From: Litorimonas taeanensis
Lineage (GTDB): Bacteria > Pseudomonadota > Alphaproteobacteria > Caulobacterales > Maricaulaceae
NCBI RefSeq assembly: GCF_003634015.1
Contig: NZ_RBII01000001.1
Span: 1,631,047-1,695,046, forward strand
DNA length: 64,000 bases
Direction: 5' to 3'
In this document: in pieces, positions 51,783-62,080 of the stretch
How the letters are laid out: each line of letters starts with the position of its first letter
Numbering within the stretch: position 1 is the stretch's first letter
The notes under the pieces: model-generated
Seen by the model: the letters and a program-made list of their open reading frames with translations, nothing else
Database searches by the model: none
Told to the model about the DNA's origin: nothing
Made by a program: the position numbers and the translations under genes

Positions 51783-52403
51783 TTAAGAGAAGAGACGCGC
51801 GAAGAATCCTTTCTTTTTGGCCGGTTTGGCCTCAATTTCCGTGCCTAGGACACGATTAATGCTGTCAGAAACGGCCTCAATCTCAGCCATCCCGTCAACT
51901 TCACTCAATTTACCTTGAGATTCATAGTATGGAAGCAAAGGCGCCGTTTGCTTATTATAGTTTCCGAGGCGAATCTTAAAGCTTTCAGGATTGTCGTCCT
52001 TACGGCCTTCTTCCTCGAACCGTTTTGTGATTCGACTCATAAGAGCCGTGTCGTCCACACAAAGACGGATTACTTTATCAACCTTCTGCCCGCGCGCACT
52101 TAAGGCAACGTCAAGAGCTTTGGCTTGCGCGACCGTGCGAGGGAATCCATCAAAGATAAAGCCTTTCGCATCTGGGTTCGCATCAATCTGCTCTTCAATT
52201 AACGCAATGACGATTTCATCTGATACTAAATCGCCGCGATCCATAATACCGGCAACCTTTTTGCCAAGCTCAGACTCTGAGGCACGCGCCGCACGAAGCA
52301 TGTCACCTGTAGAAAGTTGAATCAAATTCCGTTCAGCGACGAGACGCTTAGCCTGCGTCCCTTTACCGGCGGCTGGTGGGCCAAAAAGAATGAGATTCAA
52401 CAT
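51783..52403 (-). CDS. adk: Adenylate kinase (short-lid type) with basic C-terminal tail
   Basis: 206 residues. P-loop GPPAAGKGTQ at about 8-17, STGDMLR, DGFPRT and a short lid as in the small-variant enzymes. Beyond the normal end (near NRVLG) there are about 20 extra residues, Lys-rich and ending KKGFFARLFS, which look like a short amphipathic membrane-binding helix. ATG 52403 is the family start; the ORF is open 31 codons upstream into secY. Lies 10 nt after secY. Confidence 0.95.
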   Translation of the reverse strand: MLNLILFGPPAAGKGTQAKRLVAERNLIQLSTGDMLRAARASESELGKKVAGIMDRGDLVSDEIVIALIEEQIDANPDAKGFIFDGFPRTVAQAKALDVALSARGQKVDKVIRLCVDDTALMSRITKRFEEEGRKDDNPESFKIRLGNYNKQTAPLLPYYESQGKLSEVDGMAEIEAVSDSINRVLGTEIEAKPAKKKGFFARLFS

Positions 52404-52413
52404 ATTCAATATC

Positions 52414-53772
52414 CTATCTATTGCGTCGACGCATACGGGACTTCTTAATAAGACCCTCATATTGGTGAGCAATAAGGTGTGATTGAATTTGCGCAACTGT
52501 ATCTAATGTCACAGACACAATAATCAGAAGGCTCATACCGCCGATTAACATCGCAACAGAAGGTGGGATTGCACCGCCTTGGCGCGCGATAATCAGTTCT
52601 GGCAATACACAGACGAAAGCCACATACACAGCGCCAATGAAAGTCAGGCGTGAAAGAACGTATGACAAATACTCTTCGGTGCGTTTACCGGGACGTATCC
52701 CAGGCAAGAACCCACCATTCTTACGAAGGTTATCGGCAACATCTTCTGGCTTAAAGACATAAGGCACATAGAAGTAACAGAAGAAAATAATCAAAATTGC
52801 ATAAAGCGTTAGGTAAACTGGGGAACCATAAGCCAAGAGCGCTAAAATCGTACCGCCAATGCCAGAGCCCGTCGTTCCAGCTCCATTACCCATCATAATC
52901 GGGCCCAGTGTTGCCGGAAGTAAAAGCAACGAACTCGCAAAAATCGGCGGGATAACGCCTGCTGTATTGAGCTTAAGCGGCATGAAAGAACTTTCTCCGC
53001 CAAAAGACTTACCACCCGCCATTTGACGCTTCGGATACTGAACCAAAAGACGACGCTGCGCGCGTTCAACATACACGATCAACATGGAGAGACCGACAAA
53101 CAGAACAATAAGGAACACAAGCAACAGTTCAGAGACCGTACCGCGTTGATTCAAGCTAAAGGCTTGGAAGATAGCCTTCGGAAGTTCTGCCACAATACCG
53201 GCAAAGATAATCAATGATACACCGTTACCTACGCCGCGCGCAGTGACTTGTTCACCAAGCCACATGAGGAACATCGTCCCCCCAACAAGCGTAATAACTG
53301 TAGAAGCTTGGAAGAAAGCGCCGGGGCTAATGGCAGCACCACTACTTTCGATAAAACGTGAGACGCCATACGCTTGGAAAGCCGCCAAAAAGACCGTCAA
53401 ATACCGTGTATATTGGTTAATTTGCTTTCGGCCTTGTTCTCCGTCCTTATCAAGCTCTTTGAGAGAACCGATAGAGCCCTTCATCAGAGTCATGATAATA
53501 GAGGCCGAAATATAGGGCATTACGTTTAGGGCGAAAATCGCCATACGCTCTACCGCGCCGCCAGAGAACAGGTTCAAACGGTCGCCTAGACCGCCTTGGT
53601 TCATCATAGCCGCAATCTGATCAAGATTAACACCAGGGACCGGCACATAGGTACCGATACGATAGACCACTAATATAAAGAGAGTAAAAAGAAGACGCTG
53701 CTGTAGTTCTTTAGCCTTGGCAAAAACGCCAAGGTTCATATTCGCTGCTAACTGTTCTGACGCTGATGCCAT
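52414..53772 (-). CDS. secY: Protein translocase subunit SecY
   Basis: 452 residues with ten TM segments, the start motif LQQRLLFTLFILVVYRIGTY, plug region and the conserved cytosolic loop with VEYAQRR-like VERAQRRLLVQYPKRQ. C-terminus with IKKSRMRRRNR. Separated from rplO by a 67-base spacer containing a perfect 10-bp hairpin. Confidence 0.98.
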   Translation of the reverse strand: MASASEQLAANMNLGVFAKAKELQQRLLFTLFILVVYRIGTYVPVPGVNLDQIAAMMNQGGLGDRLNLFSGGAVERMAIFALNVMPYISASIIMTLMKGSIGSLKELDKDGEQGRKQINQYTRYLTVFLAAFQAYGVSRFIESSGAAISPGAFFQASTVITLVGGTMFLMWLGEQVTARGVGNGVSLIIFAGIVAELPKAIFQAFSLNQRGTVSELLLVFLIVLFVGLSMLIVYVERAQRRLLVQYPKRQMAGGKSFGGESSFMPLKLNTAGVIPPIFASSLLLLPATLGPIMMGNGAGTTGSGIGGTILALLAYGSPVYLTLYAILIIFFCYFYVPYVFKPEDVADNLRKNGGFLPGIRPGKRTEEYLSYVLSRLTFIGAVYVAFVCVLPELIIARQGGAIPPSVAMLIGGMSLLIIVSVTLDTVAQIQSHLIAHQYEGLIKKSRMRRRNR

Positions 53773-53800
53773 TGAACGTCTCCTACCTTCGACAAAATGA

Positions 53801-53827
53801 AAACCCTATCCGATACAGATAGGGTTT
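53801..53827 (-). terminator. Terminator-like hairpin between rplO and secY
   Basis: On the minus strand AAACCCTATC, 7-base loop, GATAGGGTTTT, followed by CATTTT: a perfect 10-bp stem with a T-tract in the spacer before secY. Within an essential operon this suggests attenuation, RNA processing or an internal transcript end followed by a secY promoter. Confidence 0.6.
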
Positions 53828-53839
53828 GTTGGAAGGCGT

Positions 53840-54799
53840 TTAAAGGTCGCCGAGCTTGCCTTCATTCTTGGCGAGCAAGTAATAGAAAGTAACACGGTTT
53901 TTCATACGTGTGGGTTTCATTGTTTCACAAACCGCTTTGACTTTTTCCATCGCTGCGTCTTTGTCTTCAACACCCATTTTCTTCTTCATAAAGCCTTTAA
54001 CGATAGTCTCTAGCTCTGTTTCATCTGAACAAGATACATATTTCGCATCGCGGTTTTTAAGAGAGGCGCCAAGATATTTTTCGATCTTAGTGACAATCGC
54101 ATTATCCGCATCCGCATCATATTCACGTGTCGGCGCGAGGTAAGCAGACTCATCAGCTGAAGCTTCTGATTTCTTAGCTGCGGCTTTCTTAGGCGCAGCG
54201 GCTTTTTTCGCAGCTGGCTTTTTCTCTGCCTTAGCAGGCTTCTCTTCAGCAGAGGCTGCAGCCTTAGCCGCTTTTTTATCCGCCTTTGAAACTTTACCAG
54301 ATTTATCAGCCTTAACACCTTTTTCGCGGCGCGTAACCGTTTCGTCTAATACAGTAACAGAGCCTTTAGCCGCTTCAACAGCTTTGGTTGCGGCTGGTGT
54401 GGCACCAGAAACAATTAACGTCACCGCTTTAGAGACTTTTCCGTCGCCGATAAGACGCACACCATCAAAAGCACGACGCAAAACGCCCGCTTCGACAAGG
54501 GCTTCAGCTGTCATATCTGTTTTGCCATCAATCTTGCCCGATTCAATAGCACGGTTTAGATTTGCAATTGAAAGCTCTGCATAACGCTTGCGGTTCGGCT
54601 TGTTAAAGCCGCGCTTAGGCAAACGCATGTGGATAGGCATTTGACCGCCTTCAAAACCTTTAATCGCTACACCTGAGCGAGATTTTTGACCTTTGACACC
54701 ACGGCCACCCGTTTTGCCTTTGCCAGAACCGATACCACGACCAACACGTTTGCGGTCTTTAGTAGCGCCTGGGTTATCTGAGAGTTCATTTAAACGCAT
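53840..54799 (-). CDS. rplO: 50S ribosomal protein L15 fused to a C-terminal DUF2853-like domain
   Basis: 319 residues, about twice the usual length of L15. Residues 1-153 are normal L15 ([33 protein letters not shown]). Residues about 154-222 are an Ala/Lys/Glu-rich flexible linker. Residues about 226-319 match the DUF2853 pattern: [32 protein letters not shown] and a final [15 protein letters not shown]. The reading frame is continuous. DUF2853 proteins normally stand alone at about 110 residues with unknown function. The L15 part is certain; the second domain is assigned from remembered family pattern. Confidence 0.9.
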   Translation of the reverse strand: MRLNELSDNPGATKDRKRVGRGIGSGKGKTGGRGVKGQKSRSGVAIKGFEGGQMPIHMRLPKRGFNKPNRKRYAELSIANLNRAIESGKIDGKTDMTAEALVEAGVLRRAFDGVRLIGDGKVSKAVTLIVSGATPAATKAVEAAKGSVTVLDETVTRREKGVKADKSGKVSKADKKAAKAAASAEEKPAKAEKKPAAKKAAAPKKAAAKKSEASADESAYLAPTREYDADADNAIVTKIEKYLGASLKNRDAKYVSCSDETELETIVKGFMKKKMGVEDKDAAMEKVKAVCETMKPTRMKNRVTFYYLLAKNEGKLGDL

Positions 54800-54857
54800 T
54801 TGTTTTCTCCAAGAGGTTTCAACAATACTTCGCTGAAAATCAGCGAAGGAAAGCCGA

Positions 54858-55046
54858 CTACTCTTCTACAATTTTCACCATATGAGCGACTTTCGCGATC
54901 ATGCCGCGAACGCTCGGTGTATCTTCTAATGTGCGTTGCTTACCGATACGGCCAAGACCGAGACCGACAAGTGTCGCACGCTGATCCGGCTTGCGGCGTG
55001 TTGCCGAACCGGTCTGACGAACAGTAACTGTTGCTTTTTTAGCCAT
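54858..55046 (-). CDS. rpmD: 50S ribosomal protein L30
   Basis: 62 residues, typical L30 ([20 protein letters not shown], then GLGRIGKQR and MIAKVAHMV). Follows rpsE by 11 nt. Confidence 0.96.
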   Translation of the reverse strand: MAKKATVTVRQTGSATRRKPDQRATLVGLGLGRIGKQRTLEDTPSVRGMIAKVAHMVKIVEE

Positions 55047-55057
55047 TGTTACGCTCC

Positions 55058-55627
55058 TTAAGCTTCGAGGGCTTCAGGTGCAGACGCGCCGTCATTACGA
55101 CGCTCAACAATTTCAGCCACTTTCTTACCACGCTTATTCGCAATCATGCGCGGGCTTTCCATACGCTTAAGCGCATCAAATGTTGCGCGAACCATGTTGT
55201 AAGGGTTGGATGTACCAACAGACTTACCAACAACGTCCTGAACGCCAAGACATTCCAAAACAGCACGCATTGGACCACCAGCAATAACACCAGTCCCGGG
55301 AGGTGCCGAACGCATAACGATTTTACCAGCACCGTGACGGCCACGTACATCATGATGTAATGTACGGCCTTCGCGAAGCGGGACGCGGATCATTGTTTTC
55401 TTTGCTTCTTCAGTCGCCTTACGAATTGCCTCAGGTACCTCACGGGCTTTACCCTTACCAAAGCCAACACGTCCTTTTTCATCACCAACAATAACAAGAG
55501 CGGCGAATGACATGTTACGGCCACCTTTTACAGTTTTGGCAACGCGGTTAATATGTACGAGACGATCGATAAACTCGTTATCTTGCTCTTCGTCACGTTT
55601 ATTGCGGCGGTTATCTTCTCTAGCCAT
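55058..55627 (-). CDS. rpsE: 30S ribosomal protein S5
   Basis: 189 residues: S5 double-stranded RNA-binding N-domain ([20 protein letters not shown]) and C-domain with [20 protein letters not shown] charged N-terminal leader and an Ala/Glu-rich tail are present. Confidence 0.98.
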   Translation of the reverse strand: MAREDNRRNKRDEEQDNEFIDRLVHINRVAKTVKGGRNMSFAALVIVGDEKGRVGFGKGKAREVPEAIRKATEEAKKTMIRVPLREGRTLHHDVRGRHGAGKIVMRSAPPGTGVIAGGPMRAVLECLGVQDVVGKSVGTSNPYNMVRATFDALKRMESPRMIANKRGKKVAEIVERRNDGASAPEALEA

Positions 55628-55637
55628 AACAGTCTTC

Positions 55638-55988
55638 CTAGAATTTCAGACCGGCTTCGCGAGCCGCATCAGCCAGAGCTTTCACTCGGCCATGATAAAG
55701 GTAAGCGCCACGGTCAAAGACGACATCACCGACTTTGGCTTTTTCAGCGCGCTCTGCAATAAGTTTGCCGATGCGAGCCGCAGCAGCAACGTCAGAGCCT
55801 TTTTGTTTCTTATCTTCAAGCGTAGATGCTGAAGCCAATGTTGTGCCTGTTGCATCGTCGATGATCTGCACGGAAATATTTTTGGCAGAACGATAGACTG
55901 ATAAACGTGCACGGCCATTGGCGTGCTTTTTCAGACGACGACGAACGCGCTGGGCGCGACGTTTCATATTTTGATGAGCAGATTTCAT
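55638..55988 (-). CDS. rplR: 50S ribosomal protein L18
   Basis: 116 residues with [18 protein letters not shown] and the C-terminal [20 protein letters not shown], binding 5S rRNA in known ribosomes. Confidence 0.97.
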   Translation of the reverse strand: MKSAHQNMKRRAQRVRRRLKKHANGRARLSVYRSAKNISVQIIDDATGTTLASASTLEDKKQKGSDVAAAARIGKLIAERAEKAKVGDVVFDRGAYLYHGRVKALADAAREAGLKF

Positions 55989-55990
55989 GA

Positions 55991-56524
55991 CTACTTCTTC
56001 TTGCCTTCCTTGCTACGCACGAACTCACCGACATAACGTACGCCTTTGCCTTTATAAGGCTCTGGCTTACGGAACGCACGGATCTCGGCGGCAACTTGAC
56101 CCACTTGCTGCTTGTCAATGCCAGACACTTTAACAAGTGTAGGTTTTGGAGCTTCAATTGTGATGCCTGCGGGCGGTGTGTAATCAACATCATGAGAGAA
56201 ACCGAGCTGCATAGAAAGAGCCGTCCCCTTCATTTGCGCACGATAACCAACACCGCGCAACTCAAGCTCTTTTTCAAAGCCCTTCGTTACACCTTGGATC
56301 ATATTTTCAATCATTGTGCGGCTCATGCCCCACATTGCGTTAGCGTTTTTCACACCTTCAACAGGCGCTACTGTAAATTCACCATCTTTCAATGAACCTG
56401 TTACAGCATCTGGAAGTGTAAAGCTTAATTCGCCCTTTGCGCCTTTAACGGTAACGTCTTGACCAGATTGTGTCAAAGTTACGCCGTCAATAATAGCGAC
56501 AGGTTTTTTACCAATACGTGACAT
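55991..56524 (-). CDS. rplF: 50S ribosomal protein L6
   Basis: 177 residues starting [15 protein letters not shown], with two homologous domains and the C-terminal signature [14 protein letters not shown]. Two nt upstream of rplR's start in reading order. Confidence 0.98.
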   Translation of the reverse strand: MSRIGKKPVAIIDGVTLTQSGQDVTVKGAKGELSFTLPDAVTGSLKDGEFTVAPVEGVKNANAMWGMSRTMIENMIQGVTKGFEKELELRGVGYRAQMKGTALSMQLGFSHDVDYTPPAGITIEAPKPTLVKVSGIDKQQVGQVAAEIRAFRKPEPYKGKGVRYVGEFVRSKEGKKK

Positions 56525-56533
56525 AAAGCGCTC

Positions 56534-56932
56534 CTAAGACACTTGGCAGAGAACTTCACCGCCCACGTTGTTTGAACGTGCAGCAGCGTCACTCATAACG
56601 CCTTTTGGAGTGGAAAGGATTGCAATACCCAAACCGTTACGGACTTGCGGCAATGTTTTCACTGAAGAATAAACACGGCGTCCCGGTTTTGAAATGCGCT
56701 TAATTTCACGAATAACAGCTTCACCTTCGAAATATTTCAATTCGATGTTGAAGGCGCGGAAACCCGCTTCGTCTTTAGTTTCTTCGTAACCACGAATAAA
56801 ACCTTCATCAGCCAAAACGTCAAGGACGCGACCACGAAGATTTGACGCCGGAGTTGTAACAGAAGAACGGTTACGCATGATAGCATTGCGAATACGCGTA
56901 AGCATATCGCCTAGAGGATCTGAAAATGACAT
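56534..56932 (-). CDS. rpsH: 30S ribosomal protein S8
   Basis: 132 residues with [20 protein letters not shown] and the C-terminal RNA-binding part [16 protein letters not shown]8 often represses the spc operon by binding its mRNA; a hairpin in the rplE-rpsN spacer is a possible target here (inference). Confidence 0.98.
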   Translation of the reverse strand: MSFSDPLGDMLTRIRNAIMRNRSSVTTPASNLRGRVLDVLADEGFIRGYEETKDEAGFRAFNIELKYFEGEAVIREIKRISKPGRRVYSSVKTLPQVRNGLGIAILSTPKGVMSDAAARSNNVGGEVLCQVS

Positions 56933-56944
56933 TCTATTTCTCCC

Positions 56945-57250
56945 CTACCAGCTTGATTTCACAAGACCTGGTATAAGGCCCATTGATCCCAATTCGCGAA
57001 GTGCAATACGGGACATTTTCATTTTACGATAGTAACCGCGAGGACGACCAGTAACCTGACAACGGTTACGGATACGTGTCTCTGCAGAGTTACGCGGAAG
57101 CGCTGCGAGTTTAAGCTGCGCTTGGAAACGCTCTTCAACTGGCAAATCTTTGTTACGAGCGATATCTTTAAGCAAAGCGCGCTTACCGGCATATTTTGCC
57201 ACAAGGCGCTGGCGCTTAAGATTACGCTCGACTGAGCTTACTTTAGCCAT
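56945..57250 (-). CDS. rpsN: 30S ribosomal protein S14 (zinc-free type)
   Basis: 101 residues, the long C-minus form without Cys ligands, with [19 protein letters not shown] and ending GLVKSSW. Confidence 0.97.
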   Translation of the reverse strand: MAKVSSVERNLKRQRLVAKYAGKRALLKDIARNKDLPVEERFQAQLKLAALPRNSAETRIRNRCQVTGRPRGYYRKMKMSRIALRELGSMGLIPGLVKSSW

Positions 57251-57271
57251 TCATTTTCTCCTATTTGCTTA

Positions 57272-57293
57272 CTGCAAACACTGTTGTTTACAG
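57272..57293 (-). other. Hairpin in the rplE-rpsN spacer
   Basis: On the minus strand CTGTAAACA and TGTTTGCAG pair over 9 bp (one G-U) around ACAG, 21 bases before the rpsN start. There is no T-tract, so a protein-binding or processing site is more likely than a terminator. Confidence 0.45.
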
Positions 57294-57317
57294 AGGGCTT
57301 AGCTTGTTGCGTTCGCT

Positions 57318-57872
57318 TTAATTCCGGAAAGGGAATGAAAACGCGGCCAACAATGCTTTGGCTTCTTCATCAGTTCTGGCGCTTGTTTGCACCACAATGT
57401 CCATACCGCGAACGGTATCAACTTTATCATAATCGATTTCTGGGAAAACGATATGCTCTTTTAGGCCCATGGCATAGTTACCATGTCCGTCAAAGCTTTT
57501 ACCGTTTAATCCGCGGAAGTCACGAACACGCGGCAAAGCGATGTTCACAAGACGGTCCATAAATTCATACATTTTATCACGGCGAAGCGTAACTTTTGTA
57601 CCAATTACCATTCCATCACGAAGCTTAAAGCCCGCAATTGATTTCTTAGCAACACAAGGAACAGGTTTCTGACCCGCAATAAGCTCTAGCTCTTCCATAG
57701 CGGCTTGAACTTTTTTCTTATCGCCAACACCTTCACCAATACCCATGTTTAATACGATCTTTTCGACCACAGGGATTTGCATGTCGGACGTGTAGCCGAA
57801 CTGTTCTTTCATCTTCGCACGGACTTCTTCACGATAGACCGCCGCGAGGCGTGGTTCATACGGTTTAGCCAT
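57318..57872 (-). CDS. rplE: 50S ribosomal protein L5
   Basis: 184 residues, with [20 protein letters not shown] and the C-terminal [20 protein letters not shown]. Its start overlaps the rplX end by 8 nt. Confidence 0.98.
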   Translation of the reverse strand: MAKPYEPRLAAVYREEVRAKMKEQFGYTSDMQIPVVEKIVLNMGIGEGVGDKKKVQAAMEELELIAGQKPVPCVAKKSIAGFKLRDGMVIGTKVTLRRDKMYEFMDRLVNIALPRVRDFRGLNGKSFDGHGNYAMGLKEHIVFPEIDYDKVDTVRGMDIVVQTSARTDEEAKALLAAFSFPFRN

Positions 57873-58185
57873 CGATGACTTCCCCTGATTTTTTAGCGAC
57901 GCGAACTTTTTTGCCGTCTTTCAACGTCGTAAAGCCTACGCGCGTAGGTTTATTATCTTTTGGATCGATATGCGCGACATTTGATACGTGAATCGGCGCT
58001 TCGAACTGCTTAATGCCGCCTTCAGGATCCGCTTGGCTTGGGCGAACATGACGCTTTACCATACGAACGCCTTTGACAACGACACGCTCTTCCTTGGGTG
58101 ATACTTTCAAGACTTCGCCCTTAAGGCCTTTATCTTTACCAGCAATCACGACGACATAGTCGCCTTTTTTAATCTTGGCAGCCAT
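57865..58185 (-). CDS. rplX: 50S ribosomal protein L24
   Basis: 106 residues with the KOW motif [20 protein letters not shown] and the following [13 protein letters not shown] block. Overlaps rplE by 8 nt. Confidence 0.97.
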   Translation of the reverse strand: MAAKIKKGDYVVVIAGKDKGLKGEVLKVSPKEERVVVKGVRMVKRHVRPSQADPEGGIKQFEAPIHVSNVAHIDPKDNKPTRVGFTTLKDGKKVRVAKKSGEVIDG

Positions 58186-58187
58186 GA

Positions 58188-58556
58188 CTAGAGTACCTCT
58201 GGAGCCAGAGAGACGATCTTCATGTGGTTTTTAGCGCGAAGTTCACGAGGAACTGGGCCAAAAATACGTGTACCGATCGGCTCACCATTATTATTGATAA
58301 TGACAGCCGCATTGCCGTCAAAACGGATAACAGAACCATCACGGCGCTGAATATCTTTACGAACACGAACAACGATCGCTTTGCGAACGTCACCCTTTTT
58401 CACTTTGCCGCGTGGGATAGCTTCTTTAACAGAAACAACGATCGTATCACCAACATGGGCGTAACGACGTTTAGAGCCACCCAGCACTTTAATGCACTGT
58501 ACGCGACGGGCGCCGGAGTTATCGGCCACTTCTAGGTTTGTCTGCATTTGAATCAT
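58188..58556 (-). CDS. rplN: 50S ribosomal protein L14
   Basis: 122 residues starting [20 protein letters not shown] and ending [10 protein letters not shown], full length and typical. Lies 2 nt before rplX in reading order. Confidence 0.98.
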   Translation of the reverse strand: MIQMQTNLEVADNSGARRVQCIKVLGGSKRRYAHVGDTIVVSVKEAIPRGKVKKGDVRKAIVVRVRKDIQRRDGSVIRFDGNAAVIINNNGEPIGTRIFGPVPRELRAKNHMKIVSLAPEVL

Positions 58557-58604
58557 GAGACGTCTCCTTGTTTAATTGAGAGGGTCGAGCGAGAGGCGAA
58601 TGCC

Positions 58605-58835
58605 TTACGCTGAGACCACTTCCCACCGCTTTAATTTTGATTTTGGCGGACATTCCTGAATACGGACTGTTTCACCAACCTTATGCGCATTCTTTTCATC
58701 ATGCGCGTGATAGTTCTTTGAACGACGAATCGTTTTCTTGAACAGAGGATGCAAATAGGCGCGCTCAACCTTGACCACAACCGTCTTTTCACCTTTATCT
58801 GACACAACCGTGCCTTGGAGTATGCGTTTTGGCAT
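58605..58835 (-). CDS. rpsQ: 30S ribosomal protein S17
   Basis: 76 residues with [20 protein letters not shown] and the [20 protein letters not shown] block. Confidence 0.97.
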   Translation of the reverse strand: MPKRILQGTVVSDKGEKTVVVKVERAYLHPLFKKTIRRSKNYHAHDEKNAHKVGETVRIQECPPKSKLKRWEVVSA

Positions 58836-58846
58836 CTCGACCTACC

Positions 58847-59050
58847 TTAAGCCTTCTTAGCGGATTTTGCTTCCGCCATGATTGTTTTGACACGCGCAAT
58901 ATCGCGGCGCACTTGGCGTACACGAGCGGTCTTTTCTAATTGGCCGGTGGCTTCTTGAAAACGCAAATTGAATTGCTCTTTCTTCAGCTTCAGCAACTCT
59001 TCATTGAGTTCATCGGCGCTCATGGCTCTGACGTCAGCAGCTTTCATCAT
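58847..59050 (-). CDS. rpmC: 50S ribosomal protein L29
   Basis: 67 residues, all helical, with [20 protein letters not shown] and [15 protein letters not shown]. Two adjacent ATG codons at the start; either may be used. Confidence 0.96.
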   Translation of the reverse strand: MMKAADVRAMSADELNEELLKLKKEQFNLRFQEATGQLEKTARVRQVRRDIARVKTIMAEAKSAKKA

Positions 59051-59059
59051 CGCCTCCTC

Positions 59060-59473
59060 TTATTCGCCCGGACGTGTGACGATTTTCGTCTTCACGGGGA
59101 GTTTAGCGGCACCTAGACGAAGCGCTTCACGCGCAATATCATCAGGAACACCATCAATTTCAAACATGATCCGACCAGGACGCACTTTTGCGGCCCAGAA
59201 TTCTACAGAACCCTTACCTTTACCCATACGAACCTCAGTCGGTTTCTTCGTAACAGGTACATCAGGGAAGATGCGAATCCAAACACGACCGGCACGCTTC
59301 ATACGACGTGTAATTGCACGACGCGTAGCTTCGATTTGACGCGCAGTAATACGCTCTGGTTCCATCGCTTTGAGACCATATGAACCGAAAGTCAAAGCTG
59401 AACCGCCTTTAGCGACACCTTTGATACGGCCCTTATGGGCTTTGCGGAATTTTGTACGTTTTGGCTGTAACAT
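59060..59473 (-). CDS. rplP: 50S ribosomal protein L16
   Basis: 137 residues beginning [16 protein letters not shown], with [20 protein letters not shown] and [16 protein letters not shown]. Full length. Confidence 0.98.
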   Translation of the reverse strand: MLQPKRTKFRKAHKGRIKGVAKGGSALTFGSYGLKAMEPERITARQIEATRRAITRRMKRAGRVWIRIFPDVPVTKKPTEVRMGKGKGSVEFWAAKVRPGRIMFEIDGVPDDIAREALRLGAAKLPVKTKIVTRPGE

Positions 59474-59489
59474 TGTGTCTCGCCTCTAT

Positions 59490-60230
59490 CTAATTGGCCC
59501 GCGCCGGACGACGTCCGCCGCGATCGCCGCCACGATCATTACCGCCGCGTGAGCGCGTGTCGCCCTGCTGCGATAGACGTTTCTCATGTGCATACGGGTC
59601 GTGCTCCATGATTTCGCCTTTATTGATCCAAACTTTAATACCGATAATACCCATTGCCGTCATAGCGCGTGCTACACCGTAGTCGATATCCGCGCGCATA
59701 GTATGAAGAGGAACAGACCCTTCTTGATACTGTTCAACACGCGCAATCTCAGCACCGCCAAGACGACCACCCAACTTAATCTTACAGCCCTTAGCACCCA
59801 TGCGCATGGCAGACTGCATAGAACGCTTCATAGCACGGCGGAAAGAAACACGGCGCTCTAGCTGCTGGGCAATCCCATCAGCAACAAGGTTCGCATCGAC
59901 TTCTGGCTTACGCACTTCGACAAGGTTGATAAAGACTTCGCCGTCAACCATTGAAGCAACCTTCTTACGAAGCACCTCAATGTCTGCACCTTTTTTACCA
60001 ATCACAACACCCGGACGCGCCGTGTAAATTGTGATGCGGCAGGTTTTGTGCGGACGCTCAATAACAATACGCGAAACAGATGCATTTTTAAGTTCTGACA
60101 TCAAGAAAGCACGGATTGCCAAATCTTGATGTAACAGATCGCCATATTCTGACGTATTTGCGTACCAACGCGATGACCAAGTCCGGTTAATACCGAGGCG
60201 AAGGCCAATTGGATTAATCTTCTGACCCAT
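59490..60230 (-). CDS. rpsC: 30S ribosomal protein S3
   Basis: 246 residues starting [16 protein letters not shown] domain with [20 protein letters not shown] and the C-domain ending in an Arg/Gly-rich tail ([15 protein letters not shown]). Overlaps the rplV stop by one base. Confidence 0.98.
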   Translation of the reverse strand: MGQKINPIGLRLGINRTWSSRWYANTSEYGDLLHQDLAIRAFLMSELKNASVSRIVIERPHKTCRITIYTARPGVVIGKKGADIEVLRKKVASMVDGEVFINLVEVRKPEVDANLVADGIAQQLERRVSFRRAMKRSMQSAMRMGAKGCKIKLGGRLGGAEIARVEQYQEGSVPLHTMRADIDYGVARAMTAMGIIGIKVWINKGEIMEHDPYAHEKRLSQQGDTRSRGGNDRGGDRGGRRPARAN

Positions 60231-60643
60231 TACGCAGCCTCACTCTTTTTAGCCGGCGTTTCGACTTCAACATCTTCGACTTCGCGAACAACAATTGTCA
60301 GCTCAGAAAATGGCTTCAAAATACGCGCGCCACGACCCCGTGCCCGTGCACGGAAACGTTTCATAACGAAGTTCTTACCAACATAAGCTTCAGACACGAT
60401 TAGAGAATCGATGTCCAAACCGTGATTGTTCTCAGCATTGGCAATCGCGCTCTCAAGCACTTTTTTAACTTCACCAGAAATTCGCTTATGCGAAAACTGA
60501 AGGTCAGCCAAAGCCTTGTCGACTTTCTTACCGCGGATAAGTTGCGCAACCAGATTCAGCTTTTGTGGGCTGATACGGATCATGCGCAGTTTAGCGCGAG
60601 CCTCTTTGTCGCCAACGCGACGTGGATTTTTTGTCTTTGCCAT
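60230..60643 (-). CDS. rplV: 50S ribosomal protein L22
   Basis: 137 residues with [20 protein letters not shown] and the tunnel-loop region [21 protein letters not shown] tail of about 20 residues ([16 protein letters not shown]) extends beyond the usual end. Confidence 0.97.
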   Translation of the reverse strand: MAKTKNPRRVGDKEARAKLRMIRISPQKLNLVAQLIRGKKVDKALADLQFSHKRISGEVKKVLESAIANAENNHGLDIDSLIVSEAYVGKNFVMKRFRARARGRGARILKPFSELTIVVREVEDVEVETPAKKSEAA

Positions 60644-60649
60644 GGCTAT

Positions 60650-60928
60650 CTACTTCCGTTTGGCTTTTTTATCGGCCGTGTGGCCATAATAAGTACGTGT
60701 CGGAGAAAATTCACCGAGCTTGTGCCCTACCATGTCCTCATCAACGAGAACGGGAATGAATTTTTGTCCGTTGTGGACCTGAAATGTCAGACCAACAAAA
60801 TTCGGCATGATTGTCGAACGACGCGACCAAGTCTTGATCGGTTTATGACGACCCTCACTACGAGCGGCTTCGGCTTTTTTAAGCAGGTATCCGTCAACAA
60901 ACGGACCTTTCCAAACTGAACGTGGCAT
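60650..60928 (-). CDS. rpsS: 30S ribosomal protein S19
   Basis: 92 residues, [18 protein letters not shown] at the start and [20 protein letters not shown] near the end. Standard length. Confidence 0.98.
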   Translation of the reverse strand: MPRSVWKGPFVDGYLLKKAEAARSEGRHKPIKTWSRRSTIMPNFVGLTFQVHNGQKFIPVLVDEDMVGHKLGEFSPTRTYYGHTADKKAKRK

Positions 60929-60931
60929 CTT

Positions 60932-61774
60932 CTAGCCCCTACCTTTTTTCTTCGCATGGCGTGAACGAATGATAAATTTATCCGTCGCCTTATTAGAGCG
61001 CGTCCGCGCGCCTTTTGTTGGCTTACCCCAAGGCGTCACAGGGTGACGACCACCAGAGGTACGACCTTCACCACCACCATGAGGGTGATCGACCGGGTTC
61101 ATGGCTACGCCGCGAACCTGAGGACGCTTACCAAGCCAGCGCTTACGACCAGCTTTACCAAGATTGATGTTCATGTGATCCGGGTTTGAAACCGCACCAA
61201 CAGTTGCCAAACACGTCTGGTGAACCATGCGCATTTCGCCAGATTTTAAACGAATCTGAGCATAACCTTCAGAACGGCCAACCAATTGCGCGTAAGTACC
61301 AGCAGAACGGGCGATTTGTCCACCCTTACCCGGCTTAAGCTCAATATTATGAATGATTGTCCCGACAGGCATTGCGCGGAGCGGCATTGTATTACCAGGC
61401 TTCACATCCGCCTTGTCAGAAGAGATAACCTTATCACCTTCAGCCAAGCGTTGCGGCGCTAGGATATAAGCCTTTTCACCATCTTTATATTCAATAAGAG
61501 CGATGAATGCCGTACGGTTTGGATCATACTCCAAGCGCAGCACAGTCGCTTCAACGTCAAACTTCTTCCGTTTGAAATCAACCATACGGTATAGGCGCTT
61601 ATGACCACCACCTTGGCGGCGCATAGTGATGCGACCTGTATTGTTGCGACCACCCTTTTTCGTCAGACCTTCAGTCAATGACTTTTCTGGGCGACCCTTA
61701 TGCAAACCCGTGCGGTCAACCTGTACAAGGTTGCGGCGCGAAGGGCTGGTCGGATTAAATGTCTTTAAAGCCAT
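60932..61774 (-). CDS. rplB: 50S ribosomal protein L2
   Basis: 280 residues with [20 protein letters not shown] and the peptidyl-transferase-near [20 protein letters not shown]. Full length. Confidence 0.98.
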   Translation of the reverse strand: MALKTFNPTSPSRRNLVQVDRTGLHKGRPEKSLTEGLTKKGGRNNTGRITMRRQGGGHKRLYRMVDFKRKKFDVEATVLRLEYDPNRTAFIALIEYKDGEKAYILAPQRLAEGDKVISSDKADVKPGNTMPLRAMPVGTIIHNIELKPGKGGQIARSAGTYAQLVGRSEGYAQIRLKSGEMRMVHQTCLATVGAVSNPDHMNINLGKAGRKRWLGKRPQVRGVAMNPVDHPHGGGEGRTSGGRHPVTPWGKPTKGARTRSNKATDKFIIRSRHAKKKGRG

Positions 61775-61783
61775 CTCTTGTTC

Positions 61784-62080
61784 CTACAGTCCAGTTGCGA
61801 TGTCGATGCTGTCGCCGTCTTTCAACGTGACAATTGCTTTTTTGACATCGTTGCGACGACCAGGGCGACCCCGGAAGCGCTTCGTTTTACCTTTGACGCG
61901 AAGCGTGTTCACAGCCGAAACAGAAACCTTAAAAAGCTGCTCAACAGCTTCTTTAATTTCTGGCTTTGATGCGCTCAACGGTACTTCGAAAACAACTTGG
62001 TTGTTCTCAGAGACAATTGTCGTCTTTTCAGTGATGATCGGAGAGACCACCGTATCATAATGACGGGCCGCTATACTCAT
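61784..62080 (-). CDS. rplW: 50S ribosomal protein L23
   Basis: 98 residues with [20 protein letters not shown] and [20 protein letters not shown]; it forms part of the exit-tunnel docking site. Overlaps rplD by 4 nt. Confidence 0.97.
   Translation of the reverse strand: MSIAARHYDTVVSPIITEKTTIVSENNQVVFEVPLSASKPEIKEAVEQLFKVSVSAVNTLRVKGKTKRFRGRPGRRNDVKKAIVTLKDGDSIDIATGL

Noticed and set aside
54010..54318. Leftward 102-codon ORF rich in Leu/Arg/Lys inside rplO
   Set aside because: Shadow frame of the repetitive Ala/Lys linker of the fused L15; composition is explained by that repeat.
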